A program made the translations under genes and the position numbers. Shown here piece by piece: positions 1 through 7,997 of a DNA stretch of 64,000 nucleotides. Location: assembly GCA_947493585.1 (NCBI GenBank), contig CANLRI010000001.1, positions 1,054,001-1,118,000 on the forward strand, written 5' to 3'. This DNA comes from an uncultured Planococcus sp. (GTDB lineage Bacteria > Bacillota > Bacilli > Bacillales_A > Planococcaceae). Each line of letters begins with the position of its first letter. Within the stretch, counting starts at the first letter, position 1. A model generated the notes under the pieces. It ran no database searches, was not told where the DNA came from, and saw nothing but the letters and a program-made list of their open reading frames with translations.

Positions 1-1
1 A

Positions 2-940
2 CAGCAGACACCAGAGGCAGAGGAACAGGAACAACCGGTTGAGCAGAAAGCGGTCCCGGAAGATTTTGCGGAAGCCTATTTTGACGAAAATAAGTTCATC
101 CATGCTTATCCTTCTGCTCCCGATTCACAGTATTTGTCCGAGAGCATCGGATTGTATATGGAATATTTGGTCATGATGGAAGATGAAGAAAAGTTTGCAG
201 AGCAATACGAAAATCTCATGGATGAATTTGTAGTGGAAGAGGGGGATAACTTTTTCATCAATTGGCTGATTTTCGAAGATGCAACGGTCAATGCCTTAAT
301 TGACGATATCCGGATTGCCGCTGCACTTAGGGAGGCGGACCAATTATTTGGCCAGCCAGAGTATTCGGAAACCGCAGACCGGATTATCGAAACCATTTCC
401 CGCATCCAAACAAATAACGACTACACAGTCGATTATTATGATTGGGAAGTGGAATTTCCTGCACAAAGAGTGACCTTGAGCTATTTAATAGATGATGTTC
501 CAAAAGATATGAACGCCGATCGAGTGCTGGAAAATGTCGATACCGATGAAGTCTTTTTTCCAGAGTATTTCGACGTAGTGGAAGAAGTTTATGTGAAGGG
601 GGATGTAATCCACCCGATCGATCAATTGCTTATAGCGATTAACCGCGAACGGATCGGTTTATCTTCAGAGCGTTTTGAAGAATGGCTTAAAATGGAATGG
701 CAGGAAGAAGGTCGTTTATACGGAAGATACGACCGCGAGACTTTGCAGCCTACAGTCACTTATGAATCGCTGGCCATGTACTTTTTTTTGAATGAATACT
801 TTCTGATCATTGGTGAAGAACAAGCTGCTGAAGAAGTGAAAGTTCGCGCAACGGAAATGATTGAAGAAAACGGCGAAGGTGAGACGCATTTCTTCGACTT
901 TATCCATTATCACCTCATGATGGAAGATGAGACGAAGTAG
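2..940 (+). CDS. GH8-like glycoside hydrolase family protein (5' truncated by window edge)
   Basis: The frame is already open at the left edge, so the start codon and any signal peptide lie outside; 312 residues are visible. The beginning is a Glu/Gln-rich linker, as expected after a lipoprotein or secretion signal. The family 8 glycosidase signature region is recognisable: Ser-Glu (visible residues 46-47, candidate general acid) before Gly-Leu-Tyr, then an Ala-Leu-Ile-Asp-Asp helix near residue 101, matching the SEGxGYG and D-x-D-x-A stretches of GH8. It is clearly a paralogue of the lipoprotein at 3493-4467 over its whole length (shared VNALIDD, DYYDW, GRYDRET). GH8 enzymes in bacterial polysaccharide operons trim the polymer (BcsZ-like). 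Followed 17 bp later by a DUF2334 gene, so probably the same operon. Family call good, substrate unknown. Confidence 0.72.
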   Translation, partial: QQTPEAEEQEQPVEQKAVPEDFAEAYFDENKFIHAYPSAPDSQYLSESIGLYMEYLVMMEDEEKFAEQYENLMDEFVVEEGDNFFINWLIFEDATVNALIDDIRIAAALREADQLFGQPEYSETADRIIETISRIQTNNDYTVDYYDWEVEFPAQRVTLSYLIDDVPKDMNADRVLENVDTDEVFFPEYFDVVEEVYVKGDVIHPIDQLLIAINRERIGLSSERFEEWLKMEWQEEGRLYGRYDRETLQPTVTYESLAMYFFLNEYFLIIGEEQAAEEVKVRATEMIEENGEGETHFFDFIHYHLMMEDETK

Positions 941-957
941 GAAAGGAGGCGCTGTTG

Positions 958-2643
958 GTGAAGAAAACTATAGCTTTCATATTGCTGCTCACCCTATTGG
1001 TTACAAGCCCTTGGCAAATTGCTGCAGCTGATGAGTCGTCTGGTAAAGATCCGAAAGTCTTGATTTTATATCATGCGGAAGAAGATACACAAAAGGAAGA
1101 AGTTCCGATTTTGGATATGCTGGCAGGGCATTTCAGTTCGGATATCACCATACAATCCATTGAGGAAGCTGCAGCAGAATACGTCAAAGGCGATTACACG
1201 CACGTCATATACTTCGGACTTGGGAAACGGCAATTGACAGAAGAAGAATTATTCATTGTCGACCAATATGATGACGTGAAAAAAATGTTTATTGGGAATT
1301 ATTTTGAATACTTTAAAGAGGCTCCTGATCTCAGCATCCGGGATTATCGGAACATTGATGCCGTTAGCGGCGGAGGTAAAATGTTCGATTTAAAGGAAGA
1401 AAAGGATATGATGCTCATTAATGGTATCGAACAGATGGACGTTCTTTTTGAAGGACAAGCAGCAGATGGGGCATATCCGCTGATCTTTAAAAACGATAAT
1501 TTATATTATGTCGCCGCCAATTCGATTACCGGCCGGATCAGTGACATTGTAGGGGAATCGCTTTTCGACTTTTTCGATGAAGAGAAATCCCCGCCTAAAA
1601 AGCTAATCCGCTTGGAAGACATCCATCCAAGAAGCGACCCAGTACTGGTCAAACAAGTGGGTGATTATTTGGCGGAGCGGAATATCCCCTATGCCGTGAC
1701 AGTCGTTCCTGTTTATACAAATCCTGAAACCGGGCAAAGCATCCATTTATCTCAGGCAATCGAGTTAGTGGAAGTTTTGCAGGAGATGCAAAAAAATGGC
1801 GCCAGCATTATTCAACATGGTTATCTCCATCAATACCGTAAAGATGAGACCGGGGAGGGGTTCGAATATTGGGATGTCGAACATGATCGCCCGATTTTTC
1901 AGTCGAACACCGATGAAGTAAAGCTGCGCGAGGATTTCGCTTCCGATGAAGAATATCAAGACTTTGTCCAAAATGTCGGGTTGCCGTATGAACAAACTCA
2001 TATTTACAACTCCATCGTCAATGGGGTCTACGAAATGACAGCAGAGGGGTTATACCCGATTGCATTCGAAGCGTCCCATTATTCCATGTCACAAACCGGT
2101 TATAAAGAGCTGTCCAAGTATTTTACAACGTATGTGGGACAGATCCAAATTTCCGACCGGACGTATGACGGAACGTTCGTGCCATTATACGAATCCACTC
2201 CGGCAGGTCTTCATGGCATGAAAGTCATTCCTGAAACGATGGGCTATATCAATCCAGATAATGGCAAAGCAGTCGACGAAATGATGGAGAAAGCCGATTA
2301 TGCTGCGCAGTTCAGTGATAGTTACTTGGCGTTTTTCTATCATCCTTATTTAGGGATCGATAAGTTTGATGAAGTGATGACGAAGCTTGAGAAGTACGAT
2401 CAATACGAATGGGTCGATTTGAAAGAGATGGACCATAAAACCGAAGTGGACGGCATGGTTGTCGAAACAGCAGGTGGTGATATCGAGGTTTCACGCCCGA
2501 TGAGCGTTCTTGTTGCGCAAACGACGAGAGATCTCTGGTGGGTTTCAATTCCACTCGTCATTTTCATCATCATTGCTGTTGCTGCCCTGGCACAGAAATT
2601 CCGCAGGCGCAAAACAGACAGTGAGTTCTGGGAAAAGCAATAG
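958..2643 (+). CDS. DUF2334 polysaccharide-deacetylase-like membrane protein
   Basis: About 561 residues: an N-terminal signal peptide or membrane anchor (hydrophobic residues about 5-22), a long extracellular part, and a C-terminal transmembrane helix (about residues 525-545) followed by a basic tail. The middle shows deacetylase-type features of DUF2334: an Arg-Leu-Glu-Asp-Ile-His-Pro motif with a following Asp near residue 220, and an His-Gly-Tyr-Leu-His metal-binding pair near residue 285. GTG at 958 is preferred over TTG at 955 because GGAGG at 945-949 is then 8 nt away. It follows the GH8-like gene closely and is closed by a terminator. In Gram-positive c-di-GMP-linked polysaccharide operons such proteins are thought to deacetylate the polymer outside the cell; that role here is inferred from context. 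Confidence 0.78.
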   Translation: MKKTIAFILLLTLLVTSPWQIAAADESSGKDPKVLILYHAEEDTQKEEVPILDMLAGHFSSDITIQSIEEAAAEYVKGDYTHVIYFGLGKRQLTEEELFIVDQYDDVKKMFIGNYFEYFKEAPDLSIRDYRNIDAVSGGGKMFDLKEEKDMMLINGIEQMDVLFEGQAADGAYPLIFKNDNLYYVAANSITGRISDIVGESLFDFFDEEKSPPKKLIRLEDIHPRSDPVLVKQVGDYLAERNIPYAVTVVPVYTNPETGQSIHLSQAIELVEVLQEMQKNGASIIQHGYLHQYRKDETGEGFEYWDVEHDRPIFQSNTDEVKLREDFASDEEYQDFVQNVGLPYEQTHIYNSIVNGVYEMTAEGLYPIAFEASHYSMSQTGYKELSKYFTTYVGQIQISDRTYDGTFVPLYESTPAGLHGMKVIPETMGYINPDNGKAVDEMMEKADYAAQFSDSYLAFFYHPYLGIDKFDEVMTKLEKYDQYEWVDLKEMDHKTEVDGMVVETAGGDIEVSRPMSVLVAQTTRDLWWVSIPLVIFIIIAVAALAQKFRRRKTDSEFWEKQ

Positions 2644-2665
2644 TCTCAAACAATTGAACGGAAAT

Positions 2666-2699
2666 GGGGCAGGGAATTTCTCTGCCCCGTAGTTTTTTT
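2666..2699 (+). terminator. Intrinsic terminator after the DUF2334 gene
   Basis: GGGGCAG (2666-2672) pairs with CTGCCCC (2682-2688) and is followed by a T-rich run. It separates the first GH8/DUF2334 unit from the degenerate GGDEF/GH8 unit, so the two halves of the polysaccharide locus are probably transcribed separately or with attenuation. Confidence 0.8.
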
Positions 2700-2785
2700 A
2701 GGCAAGCTAGTGTAAGATAATTTTGGTAAAGAAATTAAATATCTTTTTGATTTTTTACCAATTATTTTACGAGGAAGATAATAAA

Positions 2786-3496
2786 ATGAATAAATTGAAA
2801 TTTTTACCTTTTTTTATATGCGTGGCATTGCTTTCTGGAATTATGTTGCTATATTTCCGTTGGCCCTTTTATGAGTACGCTGTAGCGGCTGCTTTTCTTT
2901 CTGTGCCTTTTATCTTGTTATTGCCTAGAAAATCGCTGCCAGTTTTTCTGTTTCTTGTATTGCTTGCAGCAATCGGGACGGCATTTCAGCAACCTGCAGC
3001 TTCATTCACTTCAATTGGGACTTACTTTTTGTTGTCGGTTTTTCAGTTTTCGCTTTGGGTGGTTTCTGAACAAGTAAAGATGCTAGGGGAGGAAACGGAG
3101 CACCTGAAAGAACAACGGCGATCTTTATTGCGCAAAGAAGGAGAACTTCGTGTGCTGAATATACAGGAATTTGTCGAGCAAGCTTTATGGATGTTGAAAA
3201 CCAGCAAGCGTGAAGAACGCACTTGGCTGATGAAGGTAACGCCTTTTGAAAACTGCCCTGTCCAAACATCAAAATTGGAAAGGGCAGCCTTGCAGTCAAT
3301 CGTTCGGGAGCGTGATCTTGTAACGAGTCGAAAAGGTGCGGTTTATGTGTTAGTCAAAGAAACCGAAGGGGATTCGATACAGCCCTTATTGAAACGAATT
3401 GAGGAAGAAATGAGTGTGAAAAGCGAGTCGGCGACATATGAAGTCAAAAAAACAGCGATTACCACAGTCGGTGAAATGGGGAGTTTACTCAGTTGA
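2786..3496 (+). CDS. Membrane protein with degenerate GGDEF domain, probable c-di-GMP receptor (PelD/PssE-like)
   Basis: 236 residues. Three to four hydrophobic helices fill residues 6-95, a coiled-coil linker runs about 96-125, and a small alpha/beta domain follows. That domain is a GGDEF fold that has lost catalysis: the GG(D/E)EF position reads KGAVY (183-187), yet the RxxD inhibitory-site motif is intact as Arg174-Glu-Arg-Asp177, exactly five residues upstream as in true diguanylate cyclases. Membrane proteins of this architecture (PelD, Listeria PssE) bind c-di-GMP through RxxD and switch on polysaccharide synthesis. ATG 2786 is chosen because GAGGAAG lies 8 nt upstream, whereas the longer in-frame start at 2723 has no ribosome site. 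It overlaps the next GH8-like lipoprotein gene by 4 nt, so the two are translationally coupled. Confidence 0.7.
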   Translation: MNKLKFLPFFICVALLSGIMLLYFRWPFYEYAVAAAFLSVPFILLLPRKSLPVFLFLVLLAAIGTAFQQPAASFTSIGTYFLLSVFQFSLWVVSEQVKMLGEETEHLKEQRRSLLRKEGELRVLNIQEFVEQALWMLKTSKREERTWLMKVTPFENCPVQTSKLERAALQSIVRERDLVTSRKGAVYVLVKETEGDSIQPLLKRIEEEMSVKSESATYEVKKTAITTVGEMGSLLS

Positions 3497-4467
3497 AGCG
3501 ATTAAAAAAAAGTAAATTATTTGTGTTGGCGTTTTTGGGGAGCTTGGCGACAGGAGGATGCGGAATGGTCAACGGGCAAGGGACGACCGTTCAGGAAACG
3601 GTGGATTCCCATTATGTGAATGATGAAGGCGTCATCCATGCCTATCCGGATAACCGAAACTCTGAATATTTGTCGGAAAGTCTCGGCTTGTATTTGGAGT
3701 ATTTGCTTCAAGTTGAAGATAAGGAAAATTTTGCAGAGCAGGCAGAGATATTGAAGGAACGATTCTTGGTTGAAACAGGTGGCCAAGTATTTATTCCCTG
3801 GCGTCTATACGAGGAGGCGAATGTGAATGCATTGATCGATGATGTGCGCATTGCGTCGGCTTTAGAAGGTGCCGCAGAAAAGTTTGCGGAACCGGCCTAT
3901 TTGGAACTTTCGCAGCAAATTGTTTCTGCGATTGAAAACCGCCAACACCAGAAAGGAATAGCGGTCGATTATTACGATTGGTCTTATCAGCTTGCAGGAA
4001 ACCGCTTAACGCTCAGTTATCTCATTGACGAGATGGCAGTGCTTTCCGAGTCATTCGCTATGCTCGATACTGGAGACAATGAAGTGTTTTTCCCTGAGTA
4101 TTATGACTTTGATGAAAAACGCTATGTGAAAAGCTACGAAGTCCATATGATTGATCAATTATTAATTGCACTCAACCGCTTTGACCAAGGCCGCGAATCC
4201 CCTGAATTTGAGAGTTGGTTAATTGAAGAATGGATCAATCAAGGGCAAGTGGCCGGCCGATACGATCGTGAAACTGGAAAACCGTCAGTCGATTACGAGT
4301 CCTTGGCAGTCTATTACTACTTATGGCAGTATTTCGAACGAATTGATCAAGCGGAATATGCAAAACAGGCAGTTCAGCGCGCAAAGTCGCTGGCAGGAGA
4401 AGAATTGCCGGGAGATTTGCATTTCTTTGACTATATCCATTATCAAATGATGATGCATGAACAATAA
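3493..4467 (+). CDS. GH8-like lipoprotein, paralogue of the first gene
   Basis: 324 residues. Basic start, hydrophobic core and a lipobox ending Thr-Gly-Gly-Cys23 indicate a lipoprotein anchored on the outer face of the membrane. The family 8 signature region follows: Ser-Glu62 before Gly-Leu-Tyr-Leu, then Ala-Leu-Ile-Asp-Asp, DYYDW and GRYDRET, all shared with the protein at 2-940. TTG start in a TTGA overlap with the upstream c-di-GMP receptor gene; a GGGGAG site lies about 9 nt before. Expected role: hydrolysis or length control of the exopolysaccharide. The length (about 300 after processing) fits GH8 enzymes. Whether it is catalytically active depends on the catalytic Asp, which I cannot place with certainty. 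Confidence 0.72.
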   Translation: MKRLKKSKLFVLAFLGSLATGGCGMVNGQGTTVQETVDSHYVNDEGVIHAYPDNRNSEYLSESLGLYLEYLLQVEDKENFAEQAEILKERFLVETGGQVFIPWRLYEEANVNALIDDVRIASALEGAAEKFAEPAYLELSQQIVSAIENRQHQKGIAVDYYDWSYQLAGNRLTLSYLIDEMAVLSESFAMLDTGDNEVFFPEYYDFDEKRYVKSYEVHMIDQLLIALNRFDQGRESPEFESWLIEEWINQGQVAGRYDRETGKPSVDYESLAVYYYLWQYFERIDQAEYAKQAVQRAKSLAGEELPGDLHFFDYIHYQMMMHEQ

Positions 4468-4483
4468 ATGAGCTGCGCAAGGG

Positions 4484-4515
4484 TGAAAAAGGGAATCCTT
4501 TTTCATCCTTTTTTA
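4484..4515 (+). terminator. Intrinsic terminator after GH8-like lipoprotein
   Basis: TGAAAAAGG pairs with CCTTTTTCA around a short loop and is followed by a run of T. It ends the GGDEF-like/GH8 unit. Confidence 0.65.
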
Positions 4516-4609
4516 TATGGTGCAGGACAAGGTGTTTTCAGTTGGTGTAGTTAGTTTATTTTCCAGAAGGGTATGGCATTGGTAAGGAAAAGTTTCTGGA
4601 GGTGGTTGA

Positions 4610-5167
4610 ATGGAGATGGTCATGGCGGTTCTGATTGGCTTGGCGTTGAGCGCAACGGTCGGATTCCGTATTTTCACCCCATTATTGATAACAGGAATTT
4701 TCGAACGGGTGGATTGGGTCACTTTGTCTGAAGGTTTTAGTTGGGTCGGCAGTACTCCGGCGCTTATTGCATTTGGCGCAGCCACCATATTCGAAATTCT
4801 GGTCAATTATATTCCAGCGGTAGGTTCATTTATGAAGCTGATTTCGACGCCCGTTGCGGCACTTGCTGGAATTTTATTGACGGCATCGTTTATTGGCGAT
4901 ATGAATCCGTTTCTGGAGTGGGCAATTGCGATTATCGGCGGAGGCGGCGTAGCTACGGCTTCCCATGCAACGTTGACGGCAGTTAAAGGAGTCAGTGATA
5001 CTGCTTTGATGGGGCCAGCTGTATCGGTTGCAGAGGATGCCACTGCTACGATTGCGCCGATTTTGATTTTCTTTGTGCCGGTGTTGGCCATTGTATTTTT
5101 ACTCGGGATGGCGATCGTTATTTTTCGCTTGTATAAACGGTTTTTGTGCAGGAAAAGACCGGTTTGA
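4610..5167 (+). CDS. DUF4126 family membrane protein
   Basis: 185 residues, very hydrophobic, with about five membrane segments and glycine-rich loops (a Gly-Gly-Gly-Gly turn near residue 110 and a Thr-His helix after it), the pattern of DUF4126. No function is established for the family. ATG 4610 follows GGAGGTGG by 5-6 nt. It is a single-gene unit: a terminator lies upstream and a shared bidirectional terminator downstream. The lack of charged residues in the membrane part makes a transporter or scaffold equally possible. Confidence 0.7.
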   Translation: MEMVMAVLIGLALSATVGFRIFTPLLITGIFERVDWVTLSEGFSWVGSTPALIAFGAATIFEILVNYIPAVGSFMKLISTPVAALAGILLTASFIGDMNPFLEWAIAIIGGGGVATASHATLTAVKGVSDTALMGPAVSVAEDATATIAPILIFFVPVLAIVFLLGMAIVIFRLYKRFLCRKRPV

Positions 5168-5190
5168 ACTACTGGATCAAGGAACACAAA

Positions 5191-5215
5191 AAAGCCATCC
5201 GAGGATGGCTTTTTC
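5191..5215. terminator. Bidirectional terminator between convergent genes
   Basis: AAAGCCATCC and GGATGGCTTT form a stem with an A-run on one side and a T-run on the other, so it can end transcription of the DUF4126 gene (+) and of the LysM deacetylase gene (-). Confidence 0.85.
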
Positions 5216-5228
5216 TTTATGTCTACTG

Positions 5229-6422
5229 TCAGCGAGGGATAACCAGCACTTGGCCGACACGTATCAAATTGTAGTTGGTAATGTTATTCGCTTTTGCCAG
5301 GGCAGTGACAGTGACATTGTATTTTCTAGCGATGCTATAAAGGGTATCTCCAGCTTTCACGGTATATTTGACGGTTGTCACTGGCGGCGGTGCTTGTTTG
5401 ACGGGGATAATCAAAACTTGACCGACGCTGATGAGACTGGTGTTGGTGATTTTATTGGCGGATGCAATTGCTGCCACGGTAGTGTTGTATTTGCTGGCAA
5501 TGCTATAAAGGGTATCGCCTGCTTTTACTGTGTACTTGACGGTAGTTGCAGGAGGCGGTGTCGGGGCAGTCGTGCCTGGAATCACCAAGACTTGGCTGAC
5601 GCGAATCAAATTGTAATTGGTAATGTTATTCGCTTTCGCAAGAGCGGCGACAGTAACATTGTACTTTTTAGCGATACTGTAAAGTGTGTCGCCTGCTTTT
5701 ACTGTATAAGTTGTTCCGCCAGTTGGAGGCAATTTCAATAGCTCGGATACCGTAACGAATTTATAGCCTTTCGCTTTCAGTTTGCTGATCATGCCAGGGA
5801 GCGCAACGGGAGTTCCGGGTGCCCCAGCACCGGTATGCATCAATACGATAGAGCCCGGCACGATATTATTGACGACTTTATTGGTGATTTCTGTGGAAGA
5901 TAAGCCTTTCCAGTCGATGGTATCGATATTCCATTGGATTGTATGCGTATAGCCGGCATCTCCGACTCCTTTCAAAACAGTCGCATTAGTTGCGCCGAAC
6001 GGAGCGCGGAAAATCGGCTTGGTCGACTTGCCTGTGACATTTTTGTAGGCTGTTTCTGTTTTGGCTAATTCACTTTGCATGGCTGCGATGCTGAGCTTAG
6101 TGAAATCAGGATGTGAATAGGAGTGGTTGCCGACTTGATGCCCTGCGTTGGCGATGTTGCGGATCCAGCTCGGATGATGATTGATGCCGGAACCTGTCAA
6201 AAAGAAAGTGGCTTTGACATTATTGGTTTTCAGGACGTCGAGGATTTTATTGATATTCGTTCCATCGGATCCATCATCAAACGTTAAAGCGACTACTTTA
6301 CTGGTCGTATTGCCTTTGGTGACATAGGTTGAGGACGCTGCATCGGCTTGACCTGTGAACGACAGCAGTGAAAAGAGCAATAACCCCGTGATAGCTAGCC
6401 ACTTGCTCCATCTGGATAACAT
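5229..6422 (-). CDS. Polysaccharide (peptidoglycan) deacetylase with three C-terminal LysM domains
   Basis: 397 residues from ATG 6422 (AGGGG 8 nt upstream; a GTG nine bases earlier would sit on the ribosome site). A signal peptide ends at about residue 28 (AxA-type site). The NodB domain follows with the catalytic TFDDGSD motif near residue 47, the zinc ligands in HSYSH near 99-103, an RAPFG motif, and a late MHTG motif. Three LysM repeats, each starting Tyr-Thr-Val-Lys-Ala-Gly-Asp-Thr-Leu-Tyr, fill residues about 240-397, separated by Pro/Thr linkers; the first and third are nearly identical. Such enzymes deacetylate cell-wall amino sugars or chitin-type chains while LysM holds them on the wall. 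Alone between terminator and promoter region. Confidence 0.9.
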   Translation of the reverse strand: MLSRWSKWLAITGLLLFSLLSFTGQADAASSTYVTKGNTTSKVVALTFDDGSDGTNINKILDVLKTNNVKATFFLTGSGINHHPSWIRNIANAGHQVGNHSYSHPDFTKLSIAAMQSELAKTETAYKNVTGKSTKPIFRAPFGATNATVLKGVGDAGYTHTIQWNIDTIDWKGLSSTEITNKVVNNIVPGSIVLMHTGAGAPGTPVALPGMISKLKAKGYKFVTVSELLKLPPTGGTTYTVKAGDTLYSIAKKYNVTVAALAKANNITNYNLIRVSQVLVIPGTTAPTPPPATTVKYTVKAGDTLYSIASKYNTTVAAIASANKITNTSLISVGQVLIIPVKQAPPPVTTVKYTVKAGDTLYSIARKYNVTVTALAKANNITNYNLIRVGQVLVIPR

Positions 6423-6540
6423 TCTGCTCACCCCTTATTTGATTTAGCCGACAGACGGCTTATGTAGATGATAAAGTTTGAGTGATTTAAGCCTTCTGTA
6501 AGAGAATGAACTCTGTAAATGAGAGACTTTTTGTAGTCTT

Positions 6541-6546
6541 ATTATA
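6541..6546 (-). promoter_or_regulatory. Possible -10 box (TATAAT) for the LysM deacetylase gene
   Basis: A perfect TATAAT is read on the minus strand about 120 nt before the start of the deacetylase gene. No good -35 hexamer sits at 16-18 nt, so this remains tentative. Confidence 0.3.
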
Positions 6547-6576
6547 TCATGTTCTACTACAAAAACTATCTTTTTG

Positions 6577-6744
6577 ATTGAAAATTCAGTAAATTATAAT
6601 CAAGATATAAGAAATCTTTCCTAGACAACGGAAACGTCAAAGAGAACCACTAAAGCTGTGGATGAGACAGCGTGCATGTGAATGTCTGAAAAAGCCTAAT
6701 GGTGGGTATGGAAAAGCAAATGATGGAACGGGAGGGGCTTATAT
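6577..6744 (+). promoter_or_regulatory. Promoter-like site and structured leader before the GyrI-like gene
   Basis: A TATAAT at 6595-6600 has AT-rich sequence upstream but only a weak -35. The next 140 nt contain several short inverted repeats: GAC/GTC around 6625-6638, CCAC 6647-6650 with GTGG 6658-6661, and AGACA 6665-6669 with TGTCT 6683-6687. AAGCC 6692-6696 can pair with GGCTT 6736-6740, which overlaps the ribosome site GGAGGGG. This could be a regulated RNA leader; I do not recognise a known riboswitch class. Confidence 0.3.
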
Positions 6745-7254
6745 ATGCATTATATGAACGAACCGACCATTGAAGTGCGCGGGGAACAGCCATACGTCGG
6801 TATTACAGCCAGAATTACAGGCCATGTAGGAGAAGCGCCAAAACTTGCAGCTGAAGTGTTGTCATGGTTGAGTACGCGCAATGAATCGCCTGCTGGGCTG
6901 CCGTTTATTCGCTTCTGGTGCTTAGACGACAATGACCAGCGGCTGATTGAAGTTGGCGTTCCGACTACAAAGCTGTTGGCTGAAGATCACCGCATCTTGT
7001 CGGGCTATTTGCCAGGAGGAGATTTTGCCCACGCCGTTCATATGGGGCCGCCGGAACAATTTTGGGCTTCTGCGGAAGCGCTAGTGGGCTGGTTGGAAAG
7101 AGAGGGGCTTTCGGCGGCATTGCGTTACGAAGACGAAACGAAAATATGGGACGGGCACATGGCTTTCTTTGTTACCGATCCGCTTGATAAAAAGGCGCAG
7201 GAAGATTGGGCGATTGAGTTTTTTATCTTGCTGCTTGCTGACCATGCCGCATAA
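6745..7254 (+). CDS. GyrI-like / AraC effector-binding domain protein
   Basis: 169 residues that look like a stand-alone GyrI/BmrR effector-binding (SHV-type) domain. Visible features are an opening beta strand with Tyr-Val-Gly-Ile-Thr-Ala, a central Ile-Glu-Val-Gly-Val-Pro strand, a helix rich in Trp and Ala after a Met-Gly-Pro-Pro turn, and a final Phe-Phe-Val-Thr-Asp-Pro strand close to the binding-pocket Glu region. Members bind small hydrophobic or cationic molecules; some inhibit gyrase. There is no DNA-binding domain. ATG 6745 follows GGAGGGG by 7 nt. Monocistronic, ended by a strong hairpin. Ligand unknown. Confidence 0.65.
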   Translation: MHYMNEPTIEVRGEQPYVGITARITGHVGEAPKLAAEVLSWLSTRNESPAGLPFIRFWCLDDNDQRLIEVGVPTTKLLAEDHRILSGYLPGGDFAHAVHMGPPEQFWASAEALVGWLEREGLSAALRYEDETKIWDGHMAFFVTDPLDKKAQEDWAIEFFILLLADHAA

Positions 7255-7303
7255 AAAAGCATGCCATTTGCCGAACACTGCCGGCAGATGGCGTGGCTTT
7301 TTT
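7255..7303 (+). terminator. Intrinsic terminator after GyrI-like gene
   Basis: A long stem, AAAGCATGCCATTTGCCG against CGGCAGATGGCGTGGCTTT with a few mismatches, is followed by T residues. It may also stop leftward transcription from the ComK-like gene side. Confidence 0.75.
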
Positions 7304-7323
7304 ATGGGAAGGTGATGAAACCA

Positions 7324-7875
7324 TTATCTTTTGAAAAACAAATCATACAGCCGTTTCTGCTGTTTTAATAAGTTGTGGATAGAAGCGTCGACCTCTTTAG
7401 TGATCCCGAAGCGTTCGTAGATGATTCGGGTCTTGACGGAAGAAATTGCTTCCAGTTTGTATGGGTGATTGAAGATCCATACACATCCCAATTGAGAAGG
7501 GGGATGTGTCGGGTAAGCAGCAAGCCCACAATGTGAAAACAATAGAATGTTTTTTTCACGTGTCTTAAGGTTATGGCGCGTGGCTTTTGTGCATCCGCCG
7601 ATAGGAAAAGCGAATAACATGGCTGCTTTATCAATTAGAATCAGCGGCGAATCAGGTGAATAGAAGACGCCGTTTGTAGTGGTGATGCGTGAACGCCTTC
7701 CCGTCTCGTACCATGCTTCGAGAAATAACACTTCCTGATTAATACGTGAATCGCCCCAATTATCCATTCCATTTCGCTCCTTTATGCAATCTGTGAAAAT
7801 CGTATCATTTCCATTCTGATCAATCAATAGTGTCTTGTGAATAATTGTAATTATTATGGTAATTAATAAAATCAT
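7324..7875 (-). CDS. comK: ComK-like competence transcription factor
   Basis: 183 residues in the longest form. The arrangement matches ComK: an N-terminal beta region (Leu-Leu-Ile-Asp-Gln-Asn-Gly), a Tyr-x-x-Gly-Arg-Arg turn corresponding to SSYAGRK of Bacillus ComK, Pro-Leu-Ile-Leu-Ile-Asp, and a Phe-Ala-Phe-Pro strand corresponding to FLFPT, then a C-terminal helix. ComK binds minor-groove AT boxes and turns on DNA-uptake genes. The start is uncertain. ATG 7875 gives full family length but has no ribosome site; ATG 7767 has AAGGAG 9 nt upstream but would remove about 36 residues that align with ComK. It is divergent from a sigma-factor gene, and its own AT-rich upstream region would suit ComK binding. 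Similarity is moderate, judged by eye. Confidence 0.6.
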   Translation of the reverse strand: MILLITIIITIIHKTLLIDQNGNDTIFTDCIKERNGMDNWGDSRINQEVLFLEAWYETGRRSRITTTNGVFYSPDSPLILIDKAAMLFAFPIGGCTKATRHNLKTREKNILLFSHCGLAAYPTHPPSQLGCVWIFNHPYKLEAISSVKTRIIYERFGITKEVDASIHNLLKQQKRLYDLFFKR

Positions 7876-7932
7876 AAGTATTATTTAATGTATTTATTAT
7901 CCATTTATTAAAGCACTAATATCTACTCTATG

Positions 7933-7997
7933 TTCTGGACGCAATGAAGGAGCTAACATACGCTGGATTCACCCGGGAATAGACAGGACGTCCAGAA
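7933..7997 (+). promoter_or_regulatory. Nine-bp perfect inverted repeat in the leader of the sigma-factor gene
   Basis: TTCTGGACG at 7933-7941 is perfectly complementary to CGTCCAGAA at 7989-7997, with 47 nt between. The right arm ends in AGAA, which is the first part of the AGAAGGA ribosome site (7994-8000) of the gene starting at 8008. In RNA this hairpin could hide the ribosome site; as DNA it could be an operator. Confidence 0.45.

Noticed and set aside
5229..5710. DNA repeat array
   Set aside because: The repeated DNA is explained by the three LysM domains of the deacetylase.
5073..5741. Long plus-strand open frame opposite the LysM repeats
   Set aside because: It is the antisense shadow of the three LysM domains; the repeat structure keeps it open, and it has no ribosome site.
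6601..6744. Group II intron or known riboswitch in the leader of the GyrI-like gene
   Set aside because: Some strings looked familiar, but I could not fit any conserved core (no domain V, no recognised aptamer), so it is reported only as an unexplained leader.
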